Below are positions 34,401 through 46,178 of a stretch of DNA of 64,000 bases, one piece after another. The position numbers and the translations under genes are program-made. Position 1 is the first letter of the stretch, and every line of letters begins with the position of its first letter. The notes below the pieces were generated by a model. The model worked only from the letters and a program-made list of their open reading frames with translations. It was not told the origin of the DNA and made no database searches. The DNA lies in contig JNVV01000005.1 in NCBI GenBank assembly GCA_000733355.1, positions 782,649 to 846,648 on the forward strand, written 5' to 3'. This DNA is from Falciphora oryzae (taxonomy: Eukaryota; Ascomycota; Sordariomycetes; Magnaporthales; Magnaporthaceae).

Positions 34401-37027
34401 TACGTGCCGCCGTCGACGTGCTGGGATTTTCCTCCCAGGGGGGAGGGGCGGAAAAGCTCCGCTCGGGTCGGAGGGCGCTGGACGACAAGGGGCTTCCTGC
34501 AGCGGACCAGGATCCTTTTCTGGAGCGCCTGTCATTTCCTTGGAACACGCTCAATGTGACGGGCGAGCGCGGCTGGCAACGCAAACACTCTACACACCGG
34601 TCGTCGCCGCCGCCGCCACCGGGCCTGTCGTCGACCGGCGCCTGGGGACCAGTTGGGGAGCAATCCGGGTTATGTGCAACCGCTGTGGCAGCCACCGGCC
34701 CCGCGTGTCATTTTTTGATTAATCAACAGGACCAGGGAGCAGGAAAAAAAAAAAAGCAAGCAAGTGCCCGCTCGAACCCACCCTCCGGGCACCCACCCGC
34801 ACGCAAGCCTACGTGCCCTGTATACGTATCCTCAGTATACTCGGCGGGCTCGACAGGAATATGCACGCCGCACCCAACCGGTTCATGGGTCAACCGTTGC
34901 CTGGGCCGGCCATTCGTCGACATGCGACATGCAGAGGCGCCTTGCCTGCACCCGCATTGCGTCCACGCCCGCCTGCAGGAGTCAGAATCGGGGCTGGGTG
35001 GCTGACGCTTTCGACACGGGTAGCGGCCGACCCGGGTTCCTTCCCAATGCCACCGCTACCGGATATCGCCCGCCCACCTGCACCCAGCCGCGGATGCCTC
35101 ATCTGATGAAGCTGACAGCCGCTCGCTGCTGCTCCGTTTGCTCTGCTCTGCTTGCTTTTTTTTTTTTTGCGCTGGCCTGGCCTCCTTGTGCGTTGCGGGG
35201 CACGTCGCCTGCCTGGCTGCCTGACTATCTGTCTACATACCCGGTCCGCCCTGCCACCTCAACAGCTGAGCCGACGCTATTGGAACAGAGCGTCGGGAGA
35301 GAAAGCAAAGGGAGAGAAAGGCCGAACGCATTACCTGTCCTACGACACCGAGGGCGGATGGGGCAGGCCGGGCCTGTGTGATCGTGGGGCCGGAACCGCT
35401 GTCATCCATCCCAATCTATCACTACAAGTTGCAGGGACCACAGAAGATGCGGTCAAGTGGCTCCCGGCAGGCAGGAAGACATACAGAGTATGCCTAACCT
35501 AACCTGACCTCCCATGCCCGTGTGTCTGTGTGCCTGCAATGGAGACGTGCCACCATTCCGCTCGCCCATTCTTCAGGCAAAGATGCGTCTTCCTAACCTC
35601 GGCCTTTCCCGCCGTGGCCACGCCGCTGCTCTCTGCCCATCCGGGCACTGACGCACATGGTGTCACGGCGCGTTTTCATTTTATTTCCATTTTATTGTTG
35701 ATTTCTTCCCCATTCCCTGCCATTCACCTTGCACCGTCTGGAGAAAACCTACAAGACACTGTGAGGTACATCCGTCCCAAGGCCCTCGAAATCTACTCCC
35801 ACACCCCCCTCCTTCGCCCCAGGTCAGTCGCTGAAGCCAGTGCTGCACGAGCGCCACGCCAGGAGAACTTTGCATACCCGTCAGCTGCCCCAGGGCTGCC
35901 ATCGGTTCTTGCTTGACTTGAGCTTGAGGCTAACCGCCTGTGAATCTTGGTCATGACAGACAGCCAAGGGGGAGGTGGGGGAAGCACGGGTCATGCTCAC
36001 CCATCAAGGTTTCCTGACTCCGTCCTGCCTTTGGATCGACTCGGGGTCCCCCGGCCCGCCACGTTTCTCCCCGTCCGATCTTGCTCGAAACCCGGGAGAC
36101 GTGACATCCACAGAGCTACCGCCACGGGGGAGGGGCAGGCAGACTCGCAGGGTGGGCCAGCTGGGCCGCCGGGTAGCTGACTGAGCCGACTGACTAGCAA
36201 CGTCAAAACATGATGCTGACCAACCATCTCGACCGACATCAGACAGATGTGATGTTGAGCCAAATAAAAAAAAAAAAAAAAGTCAACCTCACAGAAGCTT
36301 GATCTGACTTCGAGTGACAGCATCTCCCTGGGTCTGCCAACGATGCACGACACGCACCCCCTAAAGACGGCGAAATAAAGACAAAAGATGACAAGAGGAA
36401 ATAGGCGTCTAGTATGGCACGGGGTCACATGGGAGCCCACCTCGCCTAGTCATGAACAGGGCCGTGTACCCAACCGCCTACCACGTCTTGGCAGGCGGGC
36501 GCATAGGGTAGGTGCTCGGGCGGGAAGTTCGAACAGCCCGCGCGCACTTGTGCTGGTTCGCCTTCCAGAGTCAAAAGAGTCTCCTGTTGTGCGGACCGTC
36601 CGACCCCTGGTCTGATGTCGGTTGGGGGCAGTCCTTGACATGTTGGGGGACTGCACGTCGCATCCCAACTATCTTGACTGTCTGGATCCCACCCTGTCAC
36701 TTTTGCCGATTTTTTTTTTTTTTGGTTTTATTTTCATCTCGTTGCTATATTTTAGTTTCCTTCTTTGCGACGTCGAGCCTCCCTGCGTTCCAGTCCCTCC
36801 GTTCCGGTCCCGCCGTCGGACAAAAAAAACCAGGAGCTTGCATCCTTGTCTCCTTTTTTCTTATTTCTCTTTTGTCTCTTCTCATCTTTGCGTACATACC
36901 CGCCCGCGTTTGACACATCCGCGTCTCAAGATGTGAGCCTGTGGAGATCGGCCGGCCCGCCTTGATGGTAGGTAGGTAGGTACAAGGCACGGAAGAACGG
37001 GGAGGAGATCATCGACGTCACAAGGAG

Positions 37028-37237
37028 NNNNNNNNNNNNNNNNNNNNNNNNNNNNNNNNNNNNNNNNNNNNNNNNNNNNNNNNNNNNNNNNNNNNNNNNN
37101 NNNNNNNNNNNNNNNNNNNNNNNNNNNNNNNNNNNNNNNNNNNNNNNNNNNNNNNNNNNNNNNNNNNNNNNNNNNNNNNNNNNNNNNNNNNNNNNNNNNN
37201 NNNNNNNNNNNNNNNNNNNNNNNNNNNNNNNNNNNNN
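37028..37237. other. assembly gap (210 N)
   Basis: A run of N inside the gene-free region downstream of the homeobox gene. No coding sequence is visible on either flank. Confidence 0.99.
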
Positions 37238-37614
37238 GTCCTTGGGAAGTCCCCCCTGCAGTCTTTTTAATCTGGCCGCTACGTTTGGCCAAACTCGGAG
37301 ACATCTTCCTTCCTCCTCATCTCGAAAACTTCCTCCCAGAAGGGCGTTCGAGGGCTCCAGAACGCCTTGCGGATGCGTCTCGCGTCCCACGAGGCGGGGT
37401 TCCTTTCAAGGGCCAGTCCACGGAGGCCGGGAAAGATATGGACGACACTGCAGGTGGTGAAAGGGCCCCTGTCTGCATCCCGACGGCGGGTTCCGTCGTC
37501 TCCCTCTCCCCTTGGCGCCTCGTCGACTTCTCTCTTGTGTTCCCTACGCGCGGGCGTTTTCGCCTTGTGTAGTAGGTACCTATGCAAAAGGACCTTTTTT
37601 TCTCCATTCTTTCT

Positions 37615-37645
<31 letters not shown>

Positions 37646-40600
37646 CTTCCTGTCCTCCCGCCCGTCACCGCCATTGTGGTGCGAGGTGATACCTGCCTGG
37701 CCTGTGTGACTTGTCCGGCAGCCCGCGCGCGCGCGCGGCTGGCAGGCAGGCAGGCAGGCGGGAAAGAGGGTAAAAGGTAGTATGACAAAGGAGAGGGACG
37801 GCACCTTTTTTTTTCTTTTTCGGTTTGGCCTGTCTCGGTGTGATGCAGGCACGGCGTCTGACCCATGCCATGTCCGCGGGCTGCCCGTCTATGGCTACAC
37901 GCCGGCGCTCTTTGGGTTCCGTCGTTTGTGCTTCTTTTTTCTGTTCTCTCCTCCTCACTCAGCCAAGGCGTTCTGAGTAAGGTAATCATACCTGGCGCAG
38001 TGCCCGACTAACTTTTTCCTTGTGCCAGTGATAAGGGATAGGGGTTTTGTCTGCTTGCGAGAGTGCTCTTGTGCGGGCGAGACAGGAGGCACGTCAAGTG
38101 TGGTGATTTTTTTCTACTCTGAGGGAGAGGATATACCAGTCGAGGGGACAAGAAAAAGAAAGGATGAAGGAGAAGAACCTCTCGCGGGAACAGACGTGGA
38201 ACGGACGACGGGCGACATCGGGATGCAGGAACTCCAGATCGACACGCGACACGCCGTGGCACACGTGTTTTTTCTCTATCGATCGGAAACAAATTCAAGA
38301 TGCGGGTTCGCTGTGTCGCGTTGCGTCGCCGCCGAGGCGTGTGCGCTTGGCGGCGAATAGGCGTGTGGGGGGCGTAGAAGATGGGCGATGGAGAGGAACT
38401 ACGGCAGGCAGGTAGAGGTATCTCTCTAACCTAACAATGCTGTCTGTGACATGCGTGTCCACCTATGCATGGGAAGAGCGCAACTCAGAGAGCGCTAGAG
38501 GCAGCAGCGGGTTCTTCGATAGGCCTAGCCGCCTCCTCTTCCTCTTCTCTTCTCTTCTCGGCCTCTCACCCTGCTTTCCCTCTTTCCCTCCTCCTCGGTA
38601 GGTAGGTGTTCTTGTGCGCCCTCCCGGACAGTCGGTCAGCGCAAGCCACCTTTACACGACTTTCCCCCTCACAATAAACATGCCTCTTTTCACACACACA
38701 CCCTCCTTTTCCCACTTCTCCCCACTCTTGCCTGTCTTCATGCTGTGTAGCCGTCCCTCGGGCTATATGGGCCGAGGGCACAGGTGTGTTGCAAAATTCC
38801 TGTGCTGTCTGTCTCAGAAGCCTGGGCCGCGTTTTCAGGCCGCCCGGGTGCGCGGGGTGGGTTATAACACTTGTGCTCTTTTTTTTTTCTTCTTCTGTAT
38901 TTTGCCTGTCTTGTGTTCTAGGCAAGTCCATCCTTCCCGCCCCCAGGTTTGTGTATCCCCAACGTGCAGCAGAGAAGAGACCCAAAGAACATACCGAGAT
39001 AAAAAAAAAAAAAAAAAAAAACGTACATGCTAAACCTCACTATTTACTGGAGAAGGCCCAGACAAGCCCACACCGCCTCGGTCTATATTAACCGCGGCGC
39101 CCTTCAAAGGCCGCCAACGGTAACACGCATTGGGCAGCCTCTTCAATGCGAAGGGGGACAGCAAAAGGCAAGTCTCGACCAACCTTCCGGTGGAGAATGC
39201 AAGCCACAGTTGCACGCCAGGCTGTCGTATATCGCGGGCGAGGCATAGGGGAGCAGCACAGAGATGTGGAAGTGGATGGTCTCGTGTTCCCCCTCGTGAC
39301 GTGGACTCCCAACGATGCTGGACACCTCCCTCCTCCTCCTCCCCAGCCACCCATATTGCATTGCCGCTAGCCAAACCGGCTGGCCGAGTCTTCTTTTGCC
39401 TGCCGGGAGTCGACGTGATGTGTGATGGACGCTCTTGCATATGATGCATCGTATCTCTGAGACGGGGCACCCATCTGCCGATGGAGCGGTTTGCAGCGCG
39501 GGCGAGGGGGTCGGTCTACAGTCCCCAGACCGGCATCTGATGCGATGTGACGCGACGAGCATTCAATGATGGCAGCTCAGCATATTGAGGAATACCTGGC
39601 TGGCAGATGGAGGGAGCTACTCTGCAAGACGGTTCGGCCGCTAGTTGCTTTTCGAGCGGTGAGCTGTACGACATTAGGTGACAGCAAAGCTAGCTCGGAT
39701 GCACTATTGGCGTTTCTTTTCGATTTTGGTAAGACTTATTTTCTTTTGTCTTGTAGTTTCTGACCTCCTTTTCCCGTCACCCGAGCTGTCAACCATGCAA
39801 GCGGCAACACAAGTCTCTCCCCCCCCCGGCGCGTGCGGCGGCGGTGGGGAGAAGAACGACGGCACGCCCTCTACATGTACTTCCATCTCGCACTGTTTCG
39901 TATAACCTCACACCCGCTATATTAGTTGCCGTCACCTCGTGTGGCGCCGTCGCGCGTCTAGCGGCCAGACTTTCTGCCTTTGATAGATAACGTGGCGCCA
40001 ATAAACCATGTGGTAGCGCGAGAGGCGGCGCGACAGCCCTTTTAATTCTCTTCTAGAGCAGTGTACGTTACGCGATAGCTTGCAGGAAGGCACTAGGCGG
40101 GCGGCGGAGAACAGCGGTGAAGGGGGAAAGCGTCAGACGTCAGACATGATGCATTTGACGGCTGGTTTTGGTTCAGCGAGCCTGTGGGGGATGACATTCG
40201 TTTTCGGCCTTGTTTCTGTCCTTGCGGGATTCTGCAGCCTTGCCTAGGCGCGGCGGGTAGGTACATGGGGACGCAACTCGTGACGCGTATCTCTCTGGTG
40301 AGATGGTACTTTACTCTCCAGTGGGAGCTAGCTACGTGGGTAGGCGCCCTGCTTGGCCTAGCTGGCTTTCCCATCAGCTCAACCAAAGAATGGAATAAAA
40401 GGAGGTCGAGGCAAAACAGTGGCTGACGGATGGAAGCGTGCGGAGGAGTCACGGATAGGCTGGCCGGGTGGAGGAGCGTGGTGGTATGCTTCTGATTATG
40501 GCAGCTGCAGCTTTGTCATGGCAGTTTCCCCGTGGTCTTTCACTTCTCCATGCATGACGGCTAGGTAGCTAGCCTGCCTTTTTCGCATCGACAAACGTTG

Positions 40601-41258
40601 ACGTTGTCAATCACAAGTCCCGGATTCAAGGGGCTGCACTAAAATTGGGCGGGAGGCCAGTGGCGCCTGTCATGGGGCGCTTTGGCGGTGTCAAACCGTT
40701 AGGGGCTGTGCTGGAGCTGACTGTTTTGTTGGCTAGCCTCGTTGTGAGCTGTCCATCAGCTGGCCTGCCTGTTTGCCTCGCATACGGTGAGATCGAGCAG
40801 GCTTTGAGTCGGCTCTGGCGGGTTGGCATCAGATTATCGTGGCATTAGCGGCAGCTGGAGGAATCAGGCGATGGATGATATGTGCATGCTGTCGCTTAGC
40901 GCAGGGGCAAAATTGCCAAGGAAGCTGAGTCCAGTATCACGTGCCTATTACATGGTTAGCTAAGTGGTCGAGGGTGAAACCGACCAATAAGACCCCATTC
41001 TTATAGCTCCGGTACTCGGGGCAATATCCGTCCGATCGAGAAGTCCGAGCCCGGGATCAGCTCCGGCGAGCGTCCTCCGGGGGCAACAACATCCCCTGGG
41101 GCAGGCAGACATGGAAAAGTCAACGATGGAGAATAACAGACCTTGCCTGTTGCCTTCGTCAGGGAGCAAAAGAGAAAATAAAGCGGAACTGAACTTACCA
41201 GACGGCAATTTCTTTACCTGCCCTTCCTGGCCCGGGAATCCCATTTTCCTAGCAAAGC
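37238..41258. other. gene-free region, up to the Zn2Cys6 gene
   Basis: No supportable gene. It holds T28 at 37618-37645, a GC-dinucleotide and CAGG microsatellite around 37723-37760, a CT-rich patch around 38530-38605 and A21 at 39001-39021. The last several hundred bases are the promoter of the Zn2Cys6 gene; I see no firm motif in them. Confidence 0.5.
37618..37645. repeat. poly(T) run of 28
   Basis: An uninterrupted homopolymer in intergenic DNA, followed closely by CG-alternating and CAGG simple repeats. Confidence 0.9.
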
Positions 41259-44200
41259 ATGGCCGGCCGGAACACCAAGCGGCCTACGGGGTCGGTGTCA
41301 CGGCCCAATGTGACTTCGGCATCGGCCTCAGCTCCAGCTCCGGCCCCAGCCCCGGCTACGGCTCCCGCGTTGGAGCCATTGGCCTGTGGTGCGTCTGGTC
41401 GCCCCCCCGTCTCGTTCTCATACCTCCCTGCGCTAACTTACTTCCCCTCCTTGGTACGTGCTAGTCGGATGCAGAACCAGGAAGCTGCGGTGCGGCCGCG
41501 AAGGCGGAGCCTGTGCCCGCTGCGTGAGGGCCAAGATCGAGTGTGTCTACCCGGAGTCGCGGAGAAAGGTGACGGTCAGACGGAGGCATGCCCGGGAGCT
41601 AGAGGCTCGGCTAGGTACTTGCCCCTTTCTTTGTCCTATATGATTCTACACGAGAGCCGCTCGGTGTGTTCACGTGAGCTGTGCTGAGACAGAAGGACTT
41701 ACACCTCGCCGCCGGCCGACAGCCCACGTTGAAGATGTGCTCAGGGACGCCGCCAAGTCGAAAGGCTCGGCAGGTGCGCGACCAAATCCGGACGAGGCTG
41801 TGGCCGCGACGACAGCGCCTAGCGGCATCCCTGCCGTCATCGTGTCCGGGGAGAACACTGAGGCTGCCCGGCAGGATGGGGTGCCCAGCCGAGCCTTCGC
41901 CAACCTCGTCGAGGACGGCTGCTTCTCACAGCCGGAACCCGATATGGGGTTCGGTCTCGATGGTTTCTCGGGCCATGGGGGAACCCCCGGTTTTGATAGC
42001 GACTTCGCTGCCGACGACAACATGTTTGGCGCGCAGCTGATGGGCCTGGGCCTGTTCGAATCCGTGCCGCCTTTTGACATGATCGAGGATCTGTAAGTCT
42101 CGTTGCTTCCTCGGACAAAAGCTCACGGAAGACGGGCGACTGACGGGCCTCCAAAAGGCACAACTGGTACTTCGCCAACCAGCAGGACATTGTACCCATG
42201 CTGCATCCCGCACGCTACCTCCAGGCCTTCCACTCGGCGCCCCATATGCGGCCGCCCATGTGCCTCCAGTACGCCGTGTGGGCCATTGCTGCCAACGAGC
42301 ACCCCAAATACCAGAGCTATCACGATGTGTTTTACCGGAGAGCACGCCAATATCTCGAGGCTGATGAACTCAAGGTGAGTGATATCAGCACCACTGTCCA
42401 CCTCCTTTTCTGTATACTGACAGAATAGCAACTAGGGAGTCGGCGAGCATTTCATCACCGTGGCGCACGCGCAGGCCTGGGTCTTCATGGCCACATACGA
42501 GGCTCGGTGCCTGCTGTTCACGCGAGCCGCCATGAGCTGTGCGCGGGCCGTCAGGCTCTGTAACATCATGGGCCTCCATCGGTTGGACGACCCGGAGTAC
42601 GAAATGCAGATGATGCCGACAATACTGCCAGCCCAGAGCTGGATCGAGCTTGAGGAGCGGTACGTCCTCCGAGCGGCCCTTTTTTACCCCTGGCCGCGCC
42701 CGAAGTCACGGATCAGGACAAACTAAAGGAGGCGTGGGCAAAGCTGACAGGATGAGAGCAGCCGGAGGACGTTTTGGGCGTCCTTTTGCGTCAACAGCCA
42801 CGTATCCATCTATGCCGGGTGGCCCGGCATCATCGACACAGCCACGGTACGCTCTCGACCCCAGTGCCGTGCTTGCCCCTACTGCATCGCAGTGCTTTCT
42901 AACGCTTCCGCAGATCTCGACCAACCTCCCTTGCTCAGAAGACGCGTTCGAGCGGGGGCGGGATGAGGAGATGGGGAAGCTCTCGAGCCTGTTCATGGGC
43001 AGCACGACGGCCTACTCGCCCTTTTCCAGCGCGGTCGGCGTCTGCCACATCTTCAACCTGCTGCTAGCCCACGTCAACCGGACGCGCGCCAACGACGGCG
43101 CCGGCGACCTTGAGCACGGCGCCTTCTGGCGACGGCACCGCGAGATCGACAACCTGCTGCTGAGCGGCTTCATGTCGCTGCCGGCGTGCCGGTCCCGGCG
43201 CAACAGCGGCGGCGGCGACCACCCGCACCACCGCCGCCAGCCGAGCCACCTCGACCGCCAGCTCGGCGGGCCCATGCACGTCCGGCTCAACCTGCACGCC
43301 TCCGTCATCTGCCTGCACATGGCCGCCGTCGACCGCGCCGAGGCGCACGGGCTGGCGCCCGACATCAAGCACGCCAGCCACGCGCGCGTGCTCATGTCGG
43401 CGCACGAGATCGTCAAGGTCATGCGGGCCGTGGCGGCTTCGTCGGCGCCGCCGTCGACGACGACGACGACGTACCAGCACCGCAGCCCCCTCGCCGCCCT
43501 GGCGCTCTACTGCGCAGCCATGGTGTACATGATGCTCATCAAGGACAGCGAGGGCGGCAGCAGCGGCGACAACAGCAACACCCAGCCATCGTCATCACCA
43601 GAGCTATGGCCCGGCTGCCGCGAGAACCTCGAGTACATCGTCCGGCGCACCGAGACGGTCAGCGCCACGCACCCCGTCGCGCGCGCCTTCTTCCTGCAGC
43701 TCGTCCTGGACCTCGAGCACCACGGCATCCGGTCGGCCGTCCGGATCCCGCCGTCGGAGCGCGAGGGGGTGCCCAGGTTCACTCACAAAATCCCGATCCT
43801 GGTGCGCACGGCCGTCTCGCGCCGCGTCGACGATGCGCACGCACCCTTCTCGGCTCGCACGTCGCCCGAATGGCTCCCGTTTGTGAGGCCGCTGGGCTGC
43901 GGCAAGTCGACGTCGAGCCAGTGGGTCGGCAGCGGCAGCAGCAAGCACGGGCCCGGCTTTGTCGAGGAGGACGGCGGCGAGCTGTCGGCTAATACGACGG
44001 CGGCGGGGGCGGCAGTAACGACACCATCAACGGCTCCACCTAGCTCGCTCGTGCAGCCGCTTTCTTCTCATAACGGGGAAGATATCCGCGGCGAGAGGAG
44101 ACGCGTGGATGGGCGTCAGGGTATGAGCCCCCAGGTAGCGGACCCGACGACGGCGACGGTTCTCCCACACCGAGGGAGCCCATCAGACCGTGGTGGCGGC

Positions 44201-44428
44201 GGGCTGGGGAACCCGGGTCCCGGCCTCAACACGTATCGTGCTCGGGACGACGCTGGCCTGGGCTGGACCGAGGCAGACATGGACGCACTCGTCCAGGAGT
44301 TTGTCCAGGTGGACGACCCGGCGGGCCCGTTGGGATATGGCGAAGGTACCGGCGACGGCGACGGCAGTGGTGCTTCTAACCAGGCGGCAAGCAATGGGGG
44401 TCAGCCGTGGGGAACATTCAACTTCTAG
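41259..44428 (+). CDS. Zn2Cys6 fungal transcription factor with a fungal-specific regulatory domain
   Basis: Seven exons (41259-41388, 41465-41614, 41693-42092, 42158-42374, 42436-42659, 42762-42846, 42914-44428) give 906 residues with all frames closing. The binuclear zinc cluster is at about residues 43-70, with spacing C-x2-C-x6-C-x6-C-x2-C-x6-C (ACVGCRTRKLRC, then CARC and ECVYP). Intron 1 falls directly after its first Cys codon. A basic, probably dimerising segment follows (VTVRRRHARELEARL). The middle region (about 230-500) is the fungal transcription-factor domain, with the typical RRRTFW..FC and WPGIIDTA motifs. The C-terminal third is low-complexity with His/Arg-, Ser- and Gly-rich stretches. 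It should act in the nucleus as a sequence-specific regulator. The target pathway is unknown. The P4H-like gene starts 385 bp downstream on the same strand. Confidence 0.9.
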
Positions 44429-44813
44429 GGCGAAAGGCACATTTCCAAATATGTTTAAAGAATAGACGGCATCCGGTAGATGGCAGAGGTGTAGAACTCT
44501 AGGCTTGGCGAGGATAAACTTCAACATATTGGCGTATCTCGGCATCACCGAAGAATCAGTGGAGCAGCAAAAGGATTGCCTCATTCGTTACCTCAAAAAC
44601 CGTCCCGCGGGACTGGGACGACCAAGGATGACTCGCGCCAAGAAGGCGACACAATGCGACAAGAAAAACGGCAGGCGAGATCTTGAAACGAGAAAATGGA
44701 GCTCGCCCAGCGTTGGACCAGCATGACGCGTATGCCCGAACAAAACCACGAAAGCCGACATCTCGGCCGCCTCACAGCCGGTGCCAGACATCAACACAAA
44801 AAAAGTCAAGCAG
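44429..44813. other. short intergenic region, Zn2Cys6 / dioxygenase genes
   Basis: This 385-bp spacer must hold the 3' UTR of the regulator and the promoter of the dioxygenase gene. I see no motif or RNA gene. Confidence 0.5.
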
Positions 44814-45824
44814 ATGCTGTCGCTCTCACACGTAATCGGCCTCCTCGCGCTGACCCTGTTCGCCTACGGGCCCGTGGTGCGCCTCCTCGGGTTCGGCGAC
44901 GGCAGCGGCAGCGGCGGGTGGTCCGGCGCAACCACCGAGGGCAGCATGCGACCACCACCGTCATCATCACCATCCCGCCGGCACCCCCGCCCACGCCTAA
45001 ACGAATCTCTCCTCGCTCTAGAAGACTCCCACAACATCACCGCCACCGCGGCATGTCCGCCCGACGCCTACACGGTGCACATCCTGTCCCGGCAGCCCCT
45101 GGTGCTGTACCTGGAAGACTTCGTGTCCCCCGACGAGCGGGCGCACCTGCTGGACCTGGCCGGGCCCGCCTTCGAGCCGTCGACCGTCACCGACGACGGC
45201 GGCGTCCGGCGCGACCCGTCGGTCCGCGTGTCCGACGTGGCCGTGGTGGAGCGGACGGCCACGACGAGGTGCGTCGAGGGCCGCGCGAGGGCGCTGCAGG
45301 GCTGGCGGGACGAGCTGTGGATCGAGCGGCTGCGCGTCCAGAGGTACGGGGTCGGGGGGAGGTATGGGCATCACTTTGACTGTAAGTCGGCTCGTCCAAC
45401 GATAGGAGGGGAAGTAAAAAAAAAAAAAAAAATGTTAATGGCGAAAAAAAAAGGGATGGATGCACGCCACGGCTACGGCCGCGTCAGCAGCATGATGGTC
45501 TGGCTCGACGACGGCGCCGGCACCCTCGTCGGTGGCGGGACCGAGTTCCCCCTGCTCCGGCGGCCCAGTACCGACGCGAGGTGGTGCAGGTTCATCGAGT
45601 GCCCCGAGGATAACAACAGCAACAGCAAGACGTCCGAGCAGTCCCAGCAGCAGCGGGTAGGCGTCGTGTTCAAGCCCGTGGTCGGCAACGCCGTCTACTG
45701 GGAGAACTTCCCGCCGGGCACCGTGGCCGGCCCGGGATACGACGAGTCGTGGCACGCCGGCTTGCCTGTCGAGGCGGGCGTCAAGGTCGGGCTGAACATT
45801 TGGAGCGTGGGCAGGATAGATTAG
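44814..45824 (+). CDS. prolyl 4-hydroxylase-like 2-oxoglutarate/Fe(II) dioxygenase
   Basis: Two exons, 44814-45381 and 45454-45824, give 312 residues. The intron runs from GTAAGT to AAAAG and holds an A-rich tract; splicing creates Trp in HHFDW. Residues 1-24 are hydrophobic (LSHVIGLLALTLFAY), a signal anchor that probably places the enzyme in the ER or Golgi lumen. The catalytic double-stranded helix follows: PLVLYLEDFVSPDE near its start, the Fe(II) ligands His187 and Asp189 (HFD) and distal His290 (ESWHAG), and 2-oxoglutarate-binding Lys300 (GVKVGLNIW). All expected active-site residues are present. The family hydroxylates prolines in proteins; the fungal substrate is not known. A low-complexity Ser/Asn/Gln stretch sits near residues 240-255. 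I start at ATG 44814 because the frame upstream has only a GTG. Confidence 0.9.
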   Translation: MLSLSHVIGLLALTLFAYGPVVRLLGFGDGSGSGGWSGATTEGSMRPPPSSSPSRRHPRPRLNESLLALEDSHNITATAACPPDAYTVHILSRQPLVLYLEDFVSPDERAHLLDLAGPAFEPSTVTDDGGVRRDPSVRVSDVAVVERTATTRCVEGRARALQGWRDELWIERLRVQRYGVGGRYGHHFDCKSARPTIGGEVKKKKKMLMAKKKGMDARHGYGRVSSMMVWLDDGAGTLVGGGTEFPLLRRPSTDARWCRFIECPEDNNSNSKTSEQSQQQRVGVVFKPVVGNAVYWENFPPGTVAGPGYDESWHAGLPVEAGVKVGLNIWSVGRID

Positions 45825-45979
45825 CTCAAGGGCAAATTTGCGGAAATCGAGGACCTTTGTTTGCGAATATCATTATTTTGCGTTCGAGATGGCCTCACAT
45901 GCAAAATTAGGATTTCGATGGGCCACGTTTGAATGCACTTATTGGGAAGCATTGGGTTTTCTTATATGAGGGAACCGTG

Positions 45980-46003
45980 AAAAAAAAAAAAAAAAAAAAA
46001 AAA
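45980..46003. repeat. poly(A) run of 24
   Basis: A homopolymer between the dioxygenase gene and the tRNA, about 155 bp after the dioxygenase stop codon. Confidence 0.9.
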
Positions 46004-46098
46004 GCTAGAAAGGGGAAAAGATCAAGCAAGGAAGGTTCGCAAGAAACGGGTCCACGAGGGGAAATGGAAAAATTAAAAAGATGCAAAAAAGAAAGGTG

Positions 46099-46178
46099 CT
46101 CTCCCGCCGGGAATTGAACCCGGGTCTCGAGCGTTGTTGAATGACAAGCTCACATACTAACCACTATACGACAGGAGA
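46099..46178 (-). tRNA. tRNA-Asp (GTC) with a short intron
   Basis: The reverse complement folds as a full cloverleaf. The acceptor stem TCTCCTG pairs with CGGGAGA (one T-G pair) and is followed by discriminator G, as expected for Asp. The D-arm contains GTATAGTGGTTAGTAT, close to other eukaryotic tRNA-Asp. The anticodon stem TGAGC/GCTCG encloses 15 bases, TTGTCA plus extra bases. This fits anticodon GTC with an 8-bp intron after position 37. The T-arm has GGGTTCAATTCCC. Without the intron the length is 72 bases. CCA is not encoded, as is normal in eukaryotes. It supplies both A and B boxes for RNA polymerase III. Confidence 0.93.

Larger units (their letters stand above)
29849..37027. other. 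gene-free region downstream of the homeobox gene, first part
   Basis: No supportable gene. The first few hundred bases are A/T-rich and probably hold the homeobox 3' UTR. There are a GA-rich microsatellite (about 30435-30470), T26 at 31383-31408, a purine-rich AG/AAAG patch near 32025-32078 and further T or A runs near 35157, 36266 and 36711. Open frames up to 351 residues (33950-35005) carry no domain. Confidence 0.5.

Noticed and set aside
33950..35005. 351-residue plus-strand open frame downstream of the homeobox gene
   Set aside because: It overlaps several frames of similar length on both strands, includes a poly-Lys from an A run, and has no recognisable fold.
22910..37760. CRISPR-like array from short repeats
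   Set aside because: The repeats are ordinary microsatellites and minisatellites without spacers, and the genome is eukaryotic.
9581..41258. Degraded transposon as explanation for the desert
   Set aside because: No terminal repeats, transposase or reverse-transcriptase motifs, and no AT-rich RIP composition were visible by reading, though a database search could still find short relics.
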